The notes beneath the pieces were generated by a model, which did not search any database, was not told the DNA's origin, and was given only the letters and a program-made list of their open reading frames with translations. A stretch of DNA of 15,475 nucleotides, taken from positions 1-15,475 of the forward strand of contig CAZWUZ010000057.1 of the NCBI GenBank assembly GCA_964637655.1, in the 5' to 3' direction. The translations under genes were made by a program, and so were the position numbers. This DNA is from CAZWUZ01 sp964637655 [NCBI: uncultured bacterium] (GTDB lineage: Bacteria > DAOPZR01). Of this stretch, positions 7,220 through 14,095 are shown piece after piece. Numbering within the stretch: the stretch's first letter is position 1; every line of letters starts with the position of its first letter.

Positions 7220-7708
7220 ATGTCCGGACGTCAGCGCAACTACACCGTTATCGCCGCGCTCTGCCTGCTGCTGGCCGGAACGCAGTGGTGGACACTCGAC
7301 CGGTTCGAGGATGCGGACGCCCGCGCCGCCCAGGCCTACGCCTTCGCCCGCTGCAACTGGGACACCCATGACTGGCCGGCAGCAGCGTCGGGTTTGCGCA
7401 GCGTCATCAGCGATTTTCCCGAGAGCCAGTGGTCCGTCGTCGCCTCAGCCGACCTCGTCGCGGCACTGATGAACCAGGGGAATGACACGGATGCCCTGCA
7501 CGCTGCCGAGGATCTCGCCGACCGCTACCGCGGCACCGACGGCGAGTCGCAGCTCTGGTACCTGCAGGGACGCTGCCTGCAGCGCCTCGGGCGCCTGCAG
7601 GACGCGCGCGCTCCGCTCACCTGGTGTGTCGAACAGTTTCCTGATGACCGTGCCGCTGGCGACGCACGCGCCGTGCTGGCCGTGCTGCCGCCGGAACCGG
7701 CGGCATGA
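7220..7708 (+). CDS. Small membrane-anchored TPR-like protein
   Basis: This 162-residue protein has a basic N-terminus (MSGRQRNY), a hydrophobic segment (about 8-24) that could be a signal anchor or uncleaved signal peptide, and a mostly helical, Ala-rich body. The body carries two or more TPR-like helix pairs, for example the ADLVAALMNQGNDTDALHAA stretch (about 77-96) and LQGRCLQRLGRLQDARAPL (about 116-134), with F-P spacing residues (ISDFPES, VEQFPDD) as in outer-membrane or periplasmic TPR proteins. The body is probably outside the cytosol. The ATG at 7220 is 1 bp after the hom stop and its stop overlaps the next ATG (ATGA), so all three genes are coupled. An upstream in-frame ATG at 7040 lies within hom and is rejected. 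A specific function cannot be named. Confidence 0.75.
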   Translation: MSGRQRNYTVIAALCLLLAGTQWWTLDRFEDADARAAQAYAFARCNWDTHDWPAAASGLRSVISDFPESQWSVVASADLVAALMNQGNDTDALHAAEDLADRYRGTDGESQLWYLQGRCLQRLGRLQDARAPLTWCVEQFPDDRAAGDARAVLAVLPPEPAA

Positions 7709-8859
7709 CCATGACCCGCGCTGACGTCATCGTCGCGGGGGGCGGTCCGGCCGGGAGCATTGCCGCGCGCGACCTGGCCCGCGGCGGGGCGCGGGTCATT
7801 CTGCTTGATAAGGCGCGTCATCCGCGGGTCAAGATCTGTGCCGGGGGGATCCCCCCGCACCTGCTGGCCATCACCGGCCCGCTCCCCCCCGGACTGGGCG
7901 AATGCACCGCCGACACCACCGTCTTCACCTACCGTTTCGGTGATCCGGTAACCGTGCACAGCGACGGACCGGGCATCATCATGGTCATGCGCAGCGCGTT
8001 CGACCACTGGCTGCTGGAGCAGGCACGGGCCGCCGGCGTGGACGTGCGCGAGGAGGGTGAACTCACCGGCGTCACGGAAATGCCGGACGGGGTTGCCGTC
8101 ACGCTCGCCGACGGCAGCACCGGCCGGGCGGCGCACCTGATCGGCGCCGACGGCGCCCACAGCCGCGTCGCGCGGGCGCTCGGGCTCACCCCGCACCGCT
8201 TTCTCGGCGTCGCCGTCAATGCCGAGGTGCGCGTGCGCGCGGAGGACCGGGCGGCGCAGGGGACGGCGGCGTCCATGGATGTCGGCTGCATTCCCGAGGG
8301 GTACGGCTGGATTTTCCCGAAACGCGACCATCTCTCCTGCGGCATCGGTTCCGCCCGCTGCCGCCTGCCGGGCGCCCGCGACCTGCTGCAGCGGTTTCTC
8401 GACAGCATGCCGGCCACCAGGGCGCGGACCGGTGCGGACATCCGCGGCTGGCCGCTCCCCTACTGCATGGAACGCGACCCGCTGACCGCGCGCCGCACGC
8501 TGCTCTGCGGCGATGCGGCCTGCCTCGTCGACCCGCTGTCCGGGGAGGGAATCTACTTCGCGGCCCGCTCCGGGCAGGCGGCGGCAGCGACGCTGCTGGC
8601 CGGTGACCCGCTGCCGCGCTACGGCGCGCTGATCGACGCGGAAATCCGCGACGATCTCGCCTATGCGCGGCGACTCGCCGACATTTTTTTCGCCCATCCC
8701 TATATCGCGTATAAACTGGGGGTGAAAAACCGCACGGTGGTCGGATACTTCGAGGAACTGCTGCGCGGAGAGCGCACCTACCGTTCGGTGTTCAGTGAAC
8801 TGAAGCGGGAGTTTTCCGCCCCGTTCCGTGCCCTGCTGCCGAAGTTCGGGGGCAAATAG
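7705..8859 (+). CDS. FAD-dependent oxidoreductase, geranylgeranyl reductase family
   Basis: A 384-residue flavoprotein. The FAD dinucleotide site is VAGGGPAG (10-17), followed by D35 at the end of the second strand (Asp where Glu is commoner). A KICAGGIPP segment (43-51) matches the K-x-C-G-G region of geranylgeranyl reductase-like enzymes. GADGAHS and the second FAD motif GDAACLVDPLSGEGI (269-283) complete the signature. The family reduces isoprenoid chains of chlorophyll, quinones or archaeal-type lipids, but many bacterial members have unknown substrates, so I leave the substrate open. No membrane segment is clear. The start overlaps the previous stop by ATGA; an in-frame ATG two codons later is an alternative. 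A GC stem-loop follows the stop. Confidence 0.87.
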   Translation: MTMTRADVIVAGGGPAGSIAARDLARGGARVILLDKARHPRVKICAGGIPPHLLAITGPLPPGLGECTADTTVFTYRFGDPVTVHSDGPGIIMVMRSAFDHWLLEQARAAGVDVREEGELTGVTEMPDGVAVTLADGSTGRAAHLIGADGAHSRVARALGLTPHRFLGVAVNAEVRVRAEDRAAQGTAASMDVGCIPEGYGWIFPKRDHLSCGIGSARCRLPGARDLLQRFLDSMPATRARTGADIRGWPLPYCMERDPLTARRTLLCGDAACLVDPLSGEGIYFAARSGQAAAATLLAGDPLPRYGALIDAEIRDDLAYARRLADIFFAHPYIAYKLGVKNRTVVGYFEELLRGERTYRSVFSELKREFSAPFRALLPKFGGK

Positions 8860-8885
8860 CCCCGTCCGCCGGACAGCGGACGGGG
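8860..8885. terminator. Bidirectional stem-loop between convergent genes
   Basis: CCCCGTCCGC (8860-8869) pairs perfectly with GCGGACGGGG (8876-8885) across a 6-nt loop. It begins right after the stop at 8859, with the convergent lipoprotein stop at 8898. On the + strand no U tract follows (AATGCG); on the - strand a weak U-rich CTATTTG follows. It could end both transcripts, more plausibly the - strand one, or act by blocking exonucleases. Confidence 0.7.
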
Positions 8886-8897
8886 AATGCGTATCGG

Positions 8898-9218
8898 CTA
8901 CTGCTGTTGACGCAGTTCGAGCGGCGTGCCGTCAACCGGGCAGTATGACGCCTCGCTGGTGTAGGTGGCGCCGCATTTCGGGCAGTACTTCACCTGGTCC
9001 ATCTGGTCGCCAACGTAGTAGCCCGCCGCACCACCGGCCACACCGCCGATAACCGCGTTGCGCTGCCGCTCTTCGCGGCTGTCACCGACCTGGTAGCCAA
9101 TGACCGCGCCCGCCGCCGTTCCCGCCACCGTCCCCGCCTGCGTGTTGGTGCACGCCGTCAGGCCGAGCGCCGATACCGTCAGCAGTCCCGCCAGTACCCC
9201 CGTCATCATCCTGCCCAT
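8898..9218 (-). CDS. Glycine-zipper lipoprotein with C-terminal zinc-ribbon-like motif
   Basis: This 106-residue protein starts with a lipoprotein signal peptide: hydrophobic residues 5-22 and a lipobox LTAC with C23 as lipidation site. Residues about 28-70 hold a glycine-zipper segment (repeated G-x-x-x-G, as in GTVAGTAAG and GGVAGGAAGYYVGDQ), common in small outer-membrane lipoproteins. The tail has C79-P-K-C82 and C93-P-V-D96, the layout of a short zinc ribbon with Asp in the fourth position. Zinc-ribbon tails of this kind are usually cytosolic, so finding one after a lipobox is odd. A GGGAGG Shine-Dalgarno precedes the ATG. The gene follows greA by 13 bp and should be cotranscribed with it. 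Function unknown; an envelope structural or stress role is the usual guess for glycine-zipper lipoproteins. Confidence 0.8.
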   Translation of the reverse strand: MGRMMTGVLAGLLTVSALGLTACTNTQAGTVAGTAAGAVIGYQVGDSREERQRNAVIGGVAGGAAGYYVGDQMDQVKYCPKCGATYTSEASYCPVDGTPLELRQQQ

Positions 9219-9231
9219 GGTCAGCCTCCCG

Positions 9232-9714
9232 CTATTTTTTGAGCAGATCGTGAATCGTCTGCAGTTTGAGAATCTTCACCTTGCGCGTGCCGAACGGCAG
9301 CGTAATATCGACTTCCTCGCCGGCGACATGCCCCTTGAGCGCCTTGCCGAAGGGTGAGCCGATGGTCACCTGCGTCGCACTGGCGTCGCGGCTCTCGCCG
9401 CCGCTCATCACCAGTTCGACGTTTTCCTCCTCGTTATCCTCGAGGTCGAGCACCGTCACCAGCGACCCGAGACCGGCCACCCCGGTGGGGATATCATCCT
9501 CCCTGATATCCTGCAGCATGGCCGAGCGGCGCATCAGCTGCCCCATGCGCGCCTTGCAGAAGTCACGGCGCTCGAGCGCAGCGCTGTAGTCGGCATTTTC
9601 GCTCAAATCACCGTGACCGCGCGCGATTTCGATCTGCCTGGGCAGCGTCACTTCCAGTTCGTGCTGCAACTGGTTGAGTTCATCTATAATCTGCTTGCGG
9701 ATCTGCTCAATCAT
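9232..9714 (-). CDS. greA: Transcription elongation factor GreA family
   Basis: GreA enters the secondary channel of RNA polymerase and stimulates cleavage of the nascent RNA in backtracked complexes. The 160-residue length matches. The N-terminal coiled coil (about 1-75) carries GHGDLSENADYSAA, with D36 and E39 as the acidic tip residues. The C-terminal FKBP-like domain has IGSPFGKALKG (about 118-128), followed by a short VDITLPFGTRKVKIL. The segment between them is richer in acid than usual (DLEDNEEENVEL). The ATG is preceded by AGAGGT at good spacing. It heads a two-gene (-) unit with the glycine-zipper lipoprotein and has its own strong promoter at 9757-9785. Confidence 0.9.
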   Translation of the reverse strand: MIEQIRKQIIDELNQLQHELEVTLPRQIEIARGHGDLSENADYSAALERRDFCKARMGQLMRRSAMLQDIREDDIPTGVAGLGSLVTVLDLEDNEEENVELVMSGGESRDASATQVTIGSPFGKALKGHVAGEEVDITLPFGTRKVKILKLQTIHDLLKK

Positions 9715-9756
9715 CGCGCACCTCTCATTAGACAGGCAATCCCCACTCCCGGTTGC

Positions 9757-9785
9757 ATTGTAGCGCTTTGTCAGGACAAAGTCAA
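9757..9785 (-). promoter_or_regulatory. Strong sigma-70 type promoter for greA
   Basis: Read on the - strand, TTGACT (9785-9780) and TACAAT (9762-9757) are 17 bp apart, close to consensus at both elements. The predicted start is near 9750, giving a leader of about 36 nt before the ATG at 9714. Its -35 is only 5 bp from the -35 of the divergent pgeF promoter. Confidence 0.75.
9766..9781. promoter_or_regulatory. Perfect 16-bp palindrome in the greA promoter spacer, candidate operator
   Basis: CTTTGTCAGGACAAAG has 7-bp arms (CTTTGTC/GACAAAG) around an AG centre. It fills nearly all of the spacer between the greA -10 and -35 and touches two bases of the -35. A protein bound here would block greA and could also affect the pgeF promoter 10 bp away. 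The regulator is not in the window. Confidence 0.5.
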
Positions 9786-9790
9786 CGCGG

Positions 9791-9820
9791 TTGACCAGTG
9801 GTATAACCGGCTGTTACAAT
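9791..9820 (+). promoter_or_regulatory. Promoter region for pgeF
   Basis: TTGACC (9791-9796) and TACAAT (9815-9820) are 18 bp apart; transcription would start near 9827. An extended -10, TGG followed by TATAAC (9802-9807), is an alternative and would start near 9814. Either way little or no leader remains ahead of the pgeF start codon. Confidence 0.6.
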
Positions 9821-10583
9821 GACGGCTGTGAACCTCATCCGGGCCGGCCTGCTCGAACAGCACCAGTGCCGCGCGTTTTTCACCACGCGTGATGGCGGCG
9901 TTTCGCGTCCCCCTTACGACACGTTGAATCTCGGGTTTCATGTCGGTGACGACGACGGAGCCACGGCAGAAAACCTCCGTCGGGTGGCTGCCGCCGGCGG
10001 GCTTACTCCGGACGTCGTCCATTTCGCCACGCAGGTGCACGGACGCGACCTGGCCGGGGTGACCGCGGCCACGCCGCCGGGGCGGGTCGGGCTGGTCGAC
10101 GGCATGTACACCACCATACCGGGCAGAATGCTGATGGTGCGCACCGCCGACTGCCTGCCGCTGCTGCTGCTCGACCCGCACCGCCGGCTGATCGCCGCCG
10201 TGCATGCCGGGCGCAAGGGAACTTTCCTGAACATCGGAGGGGCCGCGGTGGCGCAGCTGGTGGCGGCTGGCTCCACCCCGGGCGACCTGCTGGCCGCCAT
10301 CGGGCCGGCCGCGGGGAAATGCTGCTACGCGGTGAATGACGCGGCCATCACGGAGCTGCGCGCGCGGCGCCCGCACGACGCAGGCGCATTCATCGGGCAG
10401 TCAGCTGACGGGCAGCCGACAATCGACCTGTGCGGCCTCAACCGGCAGCAGCTGCGTGAGGCCGGGCTGCCCGACGCGCAGATCGCCCTGCACCATGCCT
10501 GCACCATCTGCGACCGGCGCTTCTTCTCCTACCGGCGTGACGGCATCACCGGGCGCCAGGCGGGCATCATCTGCCTGACCTGA
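9819..10583 (+). CDS. pgeF: PgeF/YfiH-family peptidoglycan editing / multicopper-like enzyme
   Basis: This family (DUF152, Cu-oxidase_4) was first called a polyphenol oxidase; in E. coli YfiH removes misincorporated L-Ser from peptidoglycan precursors. The 254-residue length is typical. The metal-site residues H74 (ATQVHG), C112 (RTADC) and H129 (VHAG) are present, as are GPAAGKCCY, FFSYRRDG and TGRQAG near the C-terminus. The usual HAGWRG reads HAGRKG (129-134), replacing the Trp. Two in-frame starts exist, ATG 9819 and GTG 9828; neither has a Shine-Dalgarno and the promoter overlaps the first codons, so a leaderless message starting at GTG 9828 is possible. It converges on the metallophosphoesterase gene with a 5-bp gap and no visible terminator. 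Confidence 0.9.
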   Translation: MTAVNLIRAGLLEQHQCRAFFTTRDGGVSRPPYDTLNLGFHVGDDDGATAENLRRVAAAGGLTPDVVHFATQVHGRDLAGVTAATPPGRVGLVDGMYTTIPGRMLMVRTADCLPLLLLDPHRRLIAAVHAGRKGTFLNIGGAAVAQLVAAGSTPGDLLAAIGPAAGKCCYAVNDAAITELRARRPHDAGAFIGQSADGQPTIDLCGLNRQQLREAGLPDAQIALHHACTICDRRFFSYRRDGITGRQAGIICLT

Positions 10584-10588
10584 GCAGT

Positions 10589-11719
10589 TCAGCGACGGAC
10601 AATATCGAAGACGGCGATTTCGGGTGGCGCCCCGAGGCGGAGCGGCGGCCCCCAGGTGCCGGCGCCGCGACTGACATAGAGCAGCGAGCCGTCCCCGAGG
10701 TCGTGCAGGCCGGTATCCCACCCGTTGACCAGCAGCACCAGCAGGCGCAGGGGAAAAACCTGCCCGCGATGCGTATGCCCCGACAGCTGCAGGTCGAACA
10801 GTCCGCGCGTGGCGGGGGTGACGGTCGGCCGGTGCCGCAGCAGGATGGTGAACCGCTCCTGCGGGCGCAACGTCAGCAGCAGTTCGCGCTCATCCACCGC
10901 GCGCGGCGGCGGCGGGCCATGCCCGTAGTCGTCGATGCCGGCAAGGTTGCAGACCCCCTGCACGTTGACGGATTCGCCGCGCAGCACGGCAAACCCGGCC
11001 TCGTAGAGAAAGGCCATGGCCTGGTCGATACCCGCGTAGAATTCATGGTTGCCGGTAATGGCATACTTGCCGTAGCGCGCTGACATGCCGGCCAGCGGCG
11101 CCGCCTCGCCATGCAGTTCCATATCACCGTCAACGATATCACCGGTAAAAACGATCAGGTCCGGCGCCTGCGCCATGACCAGGTCCGCCACTGCCTGCGC
11201 CATGCCGCGCCCGTGAATGACCCCGAGATGCAGGTCGGAAACCTGCACCACGCGCAGGCGGTCGATCCGGGAGGAGAGCTTATCCGTGGCAATCGTAAAC
11301 CGCTCAACGCCGATATGGTGCGCCTCCCAGGCGGCATACGCACTGAGCAGCGCGGCCAGGAGCAGCGCGACCGGCACCGTCCAGCCCACCTGCACCGGCG
11401 GCGCCTCCGGCCGGCGATGGCGGCGCCAGAGCACCAGCCCGGCCACCGTCCCGCGCAGCAGCAATGCCACCCAGAAGAGAATGAAGACCACGCCCATCCA
11501 GAGATAGGCGGGCCAGGCAATGACCGTGGCGAGGAACGGATACTCGTGGCGTTCCGCAACGCGGGTCAGGAGCGGTCCGAGGACAAGCAGGCCGAGTGCC
11601 GCCGCCAGCGCCAGCCGCACCCGGCGCGGTGCGCCGCGCCCGGCGAGCAGTTTCCAGGCATACCAGTTGATGCTGCCATAGAGCAGCAGGTAGACGCTGA
11701 TGAAGACGAGGTACGCCAT
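10589..11719 (-). CDS. Membrane-anchored calcineurin-like metallophosphoesterase
   Basis: A 376-residue protein with about four membrane segments in the first 130 residues (about 2-22, 35-52, 62-90 and 112-130) and a calcineurin-type phosphoesterase domain from about 155. The metal-binding motifs are complete: SDLHLG (161-166, D162 and H164), GDIVD (193-197), GNHE (223-226), an LLRHRP histidine and GHTHRGQ near the C-terminus. This layout resembles YkuE/YaeI-type enzymes; some relatives cleave UDP-2,3-diacylglucosamine or other lipid-linked diphosphates, but the substrate here cannot be assigned. The ATG lies 9 bp after the iorB stop with no clear Shine-Dalgarno, so it is probably the last gene of the STAS-ATPase-iorAB unit. 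Whether the catalytic domain is in the cytosol or periplasm depends on topology and is not settled. Confidence 0.85.
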   Translation of the reverse strand: MAYLVFISVYLLLYGSINWYAWKLLAGRGAPRRVRLALAAALGLLVLGPLLTRVAERHEYPFLATVIAWPAYLWMGVVFILFWVALLLRGTVAGLVLWRRHRRPEAPPVQVGWTVPVALLLAALLSAYAAWEAHHIGVERFTIATDKLSSRIDRLRVVQVSDLHLGVIHGRGMAQAVADLVMAQAPDLIVFTGDIVDGDMELHGEAAPLAGMSARYGKYAITGNHEFYAGIDQAMAFLYEAGFAVLRGESVNVQGVCNLAGIDDYGHGPPPPRAVDERELLLTLRPQERFTILLRHRPTVTPATRGLFDLQLSGHTHRGQVFPLRLLVLLVNGWDTGLHDLGDGSLLYVSRGAGTWGPPLRLGAPPEIAVFDIVRR

Positions 11720-11728
11720 ACTGCGTGC

Positions 11729-12307
11729 TTACGCGAGTTCGCGCCCGGCGGCAAACGCGGCGCGGTTGAGCGCCAGCGCCTTTTCCCGCACTGCCTGCTG
11801 CAGCGCGGTGGCCCACGCCGCTTCCGGCAGCTCAAGCCCGCGTGACAGGGCGCCCAGCACCACGACATTGGCGGCGCGGATATCGCCCAGCTGGGTGGCG
11901 ACGGTTACCGCGTCGAGCAGGCAGAGGCGCGGAAACGCCGCGCGCAGGCGCGCTTCCGTGTCGACCGGATAGACCGCGCCGCCCGAAGAGACAGTCACCG
12001 GAACGATCTGCTGGCGCGACACCACGGCCAGCCCGTCGGGCGCGAGGTAGGGAACGACACGCAGCCCCTCGATTTCCTCGAAGGCACCGAGCACGCGCGC
12101 CGTGCCCTCCTCGACCAGCGGGCTGTGTACCTCGCGGCCGTAGCGGATCTGCGCGATGACCGAACCGCCGCGCTGCGCCATGCCGTGCACCTCATTGGTC
12201 TTGACCGCGTACCCGGCGGCGAGGGCCGCCCGCGCGACGATCTCGCTGGCCAGCAAAATACCCTGCCCGCCCACCCCGGCCAGGACCACGCTTACCGTCG
12301 TGTTCAT
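11729..12307 (-). CDS. iorB: Indolepyruvate ferredoxin oxidoreductase, beta subunit
   Basis: IorB is the gamma-domain-type subunit that, with IorA, decarboxylates aryl-pyruvates to aryl-acetyl-CoA while reducing ferredoxin. It has 192 residues. The N-terminus shows GVGGQG (11-16), then AGYAVKTNEVHGMAQRGG, which is diagnostic, and SPLVEEGTARVLGAFE. No Fe-S motif is present; the clusters are in IorA. The ATG at 12305-12307 is chosen because it overlaps the iorA stop as ATGA and has GGAGG upstream. A start at 12466 would be in the wrong frame inside iorA and is rejected. It is followed 9 bp later by a metallophosphoesterase instead of the phenylacetate-CoA ligase gene often found beside iorAB. 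Confidence 0.95.
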   Translation of the reverse strand: MNTTVSVVLAGVGGQGILLASEIVARAALAAGYAVKTNEVHGMAQRGGSVIAQIRYGREVHSPLVEEGTARVLGAFEEIEGLRVVPYLAPDGLAVVSRQQIVPVTVSSGGAVYPVDTEARLRAAFPRLCLLDAVTVATQLGDIRAANVVVLGALSRGLELPEAAWATALQQAVREKALALNRAAFAAGRELA

Positions 12308-14070
12308 GCCTGTTCCTCCACCGCCGCGATGGCCTTGAATCTGCACGCCTGCTGGCACAGGCCGCAGCCGCTGCACAGCTGTGCATTGATGCGCGGCTTT
12401 TCCGTCTTCCCCGCGCTCTCGATGGCCGGGCAGCCGAGCCGCAGGCAGGCGCGGCAGTTGGTGCACACCGCCGTGTCGATGACGCGGCGGGGTCCGACCC
12501 GCTGCTTCGTGTTGAGCGGACAGGCGCCGCGCGAGATGATCAGCGACGGCTCCTCCGCCGCCAGTTCCTCGGTCAGCACCCGCTGCGTCTGCGCCGCATC
12601 GTAGGGATTGACCACGACGACACGGCGGATGCCGCAGGCCCGGGCGATATCCTCGATACTGGCGGACATCGTCGTCATCCCCATGAGGGTCAGCCCGGTC
12701 CCGGGATGCTCCTGGTGCCCGGTCATCGCCGTGGTGCGGTTATCGACGACAATAATCGTGCTCGTCCCGCGGTTGTAGGCGATGTTGAGCAGTCCGGTCA
12801 TTCCCGAGTGGAAGAAGGTCGAATCGCCGACCATGCCGACCACCTGCTTCGGCTCGCCGGCGCGGTTCATGCCGTGCGCGAGCGTGATGCCCCCGCCCAT
12901 GCAGATGATGGTGTCCATACGCGACAGCGGCGGCAGCACCCCGAGGGCATAGCAGCCGATATCGCCGGTGACCACCACCTCATGCTTCCCCAGCGCGCTG
13001 AAGATACCGCGATGCGGACAGCCGGGGCAGAGCACCGGCGGCCGGCCGGGGAGGTCAGCCGGAACAGCCGCCACCGGCGGGAGCGCGGTGCCCTCCCGGC
13101 GCGCGCGCACTTCGCGCAGGCGGCGCGGGGTCAGTTCCCCGATGCCGGGGACGAGGTCGCGCCCGTGCACCGCCAGCCCGAGGACGCGGCAGTGCTCCTC
13201 GATGAGCGGATCGAGTTCCTCGACCACCAGCACCTCGTCGCAGCGGGCCGCCAGCTCGCGCAGCAGCGCGTCGGGCAGCGGGAAGGTCAGCCCGAGTTTC
13301 AGCACGCTGCATTCGGGGAAGACCTCGCGCACGTACTGGTAGGCGCTCCCCGCGGTGATGATGCCGAGTTTCGTATCGCGCCACTCGAGGCGGTTGAGCG
13401 GCGAGGTGTCCGCCATGGCGCGCAGCGCCGCCAGGCGTTCCTCGACGCGCACGCGCATCGGGCGGGCCCAGGCGGGAATGGCGGCAAAACGCGGCGGGTC
13501 CTTGACGAACCCGACCGGCAGCGGCGCCGCGGTGCGCGGCGCGAGCGTCACCGGGCTGCGCGAATGACAGACGCGCGTCGTGCCGCGCAGGATAACCGGG
13601 GTACGGAACTGTTCGCTCAGCGCGAACCCGGCAATGGTGAAATCCTTCGCCTCCTGCGCGTCAGCCGGTTCGAGGCAGGGAATGCGCGCGAACCGCGCGA
13701 AATTGCGCGTGTCCTGCTCATTCTGCGAGCTGTGCATGCCCGGGTCGTCCGCCACCACGGCGACAAACCCGCCCACCGTGCCGGTATAGGCCATGGTCAT
13801 CAGCGGGTCAGCCGCGACGTTGAGCCCGACATGTTTCATCGTGCAGAGCGCCCGCGCCCCGGTGAAGGCGGCCCCGCAGGCGACCTCGAACGCCACTTTC
13901 TCGTTCGGCGCCCACTCGGCATAGACCGCGTCACGGTAGCGCGCGGCGACATTTTCCAGGATCTCCGTCGAGGGTGTCCCGGGATAGCCGGAGGCGACCG
14001 TCACCCCCGCCTCGTAGGCGCCGCGGGCAATGGCCTCGTTGCCGGAATAGAGTTCACGCTGGTCGTTCAT
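12304..14070 (-). CDS. iorA: Indolepyruvate ferredoxin oxidoreductase, alpha subunit
   Basis: IorA carries the TPP site and Fe-S clusters of the oxygen-sensitive enzyme that turns indolepyruvate (also phenylpyruvate and hydroxyphenylpyruvate) plus CoA into the aryl-acetyl-CoA, CO2 and reduced ferredoxin. The 588-residue length is normal. The start has GNEAIARGAYEAGV and SGYPGTPSTEI, as in the family. The TPP-binding motif is GDSTFFHSG (415-423) with the downstream N-N-R-T-T-A-M-T-G-H-Q-like stretch read here as DNRTTAMTGHQEHPG (443-457), and an earlier GDIGCYALG. Two clusters follow: C536, C539, C542 and C547 with Pro after C547, then C566, C569, C572 and C576 with Arg where Pro is common. 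GGAGA precedes the ATG. It follows the ATPase gene by 25 bp. Confidence 0.97.
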   Translation of the reverse strand: MNDQRELYSGNEAIARGAYEAGVTVASGYPGTPSTEILENVAARYRDAVYAEWAPNEKVAFEVACGAAFTGARALCTMKHVGLNVAADPLMTMAYTGTVGGFVAVVADDPGMHSSQNEQDTRNFARFARIPCLEPADAQEAKDFTIAGFALSEQFRTPVILRGTTRVCHSRSPVTLAPRTAAPLPVGFVKDPPRFAAIPAWARPMRVRVEERLAALRAMADTSPLNRLEWRDTKLGIITAGSAYQYVREVFPECSVLKLGLTFPLPDALLRELAARCDEVLVVEELDPLIEEHCRVLGLAVHGRDLVPGIGELTPRRLREVRARREGTALPPVAAVPADLPGRPPVLCPGCPHRGIFSALGKHEVVVTGDIGCYALGVLPPLSRMDTIICMGGGITLAHGMNRAGEPKQVVGMVGDSTFFHSGMTGLLNIAYNRGTSTIIVVDNRTTAMTGHQEHPGTGLTLMGMTTMSASIEDIARACGIRRVVVVNPYDAAQTQRVLTEELAAEEPSLIISRGACPLNTKQRVGPRRVIDTAVCTNCRACLRLGCPAIESAGKTEKPRINAQLCSGCGLCQQACRFKAIAAVEEQA

Positions 14071-14095
14071 GGCTGTTTCTCCACGGGAATCGGGG

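Noticed and set aside
3332-8697. Other long antisense frames opposite polA/coaE (3332-4672), the HDOD gene/hom start (4851-6197), hom (5896-7221) and the flavoprotein (7525-8697)
   Set aside because: All oppose confidently assigned genes, are His/Arg/Gln-rich shadows and show no motifs.
10584-10588. Terminator between convergent pgeF and the phosphoesterase gene
   Set aside because: Only 5 bp separate the stops and I see no stem-loop there.
12308-12466. Upstream start extending iorB by 53 residues
   Set aside because: The extra part is iorA sequence out of frame; ATG 12307 has a Shine-Dalgarno and overlaps the iorA stop.
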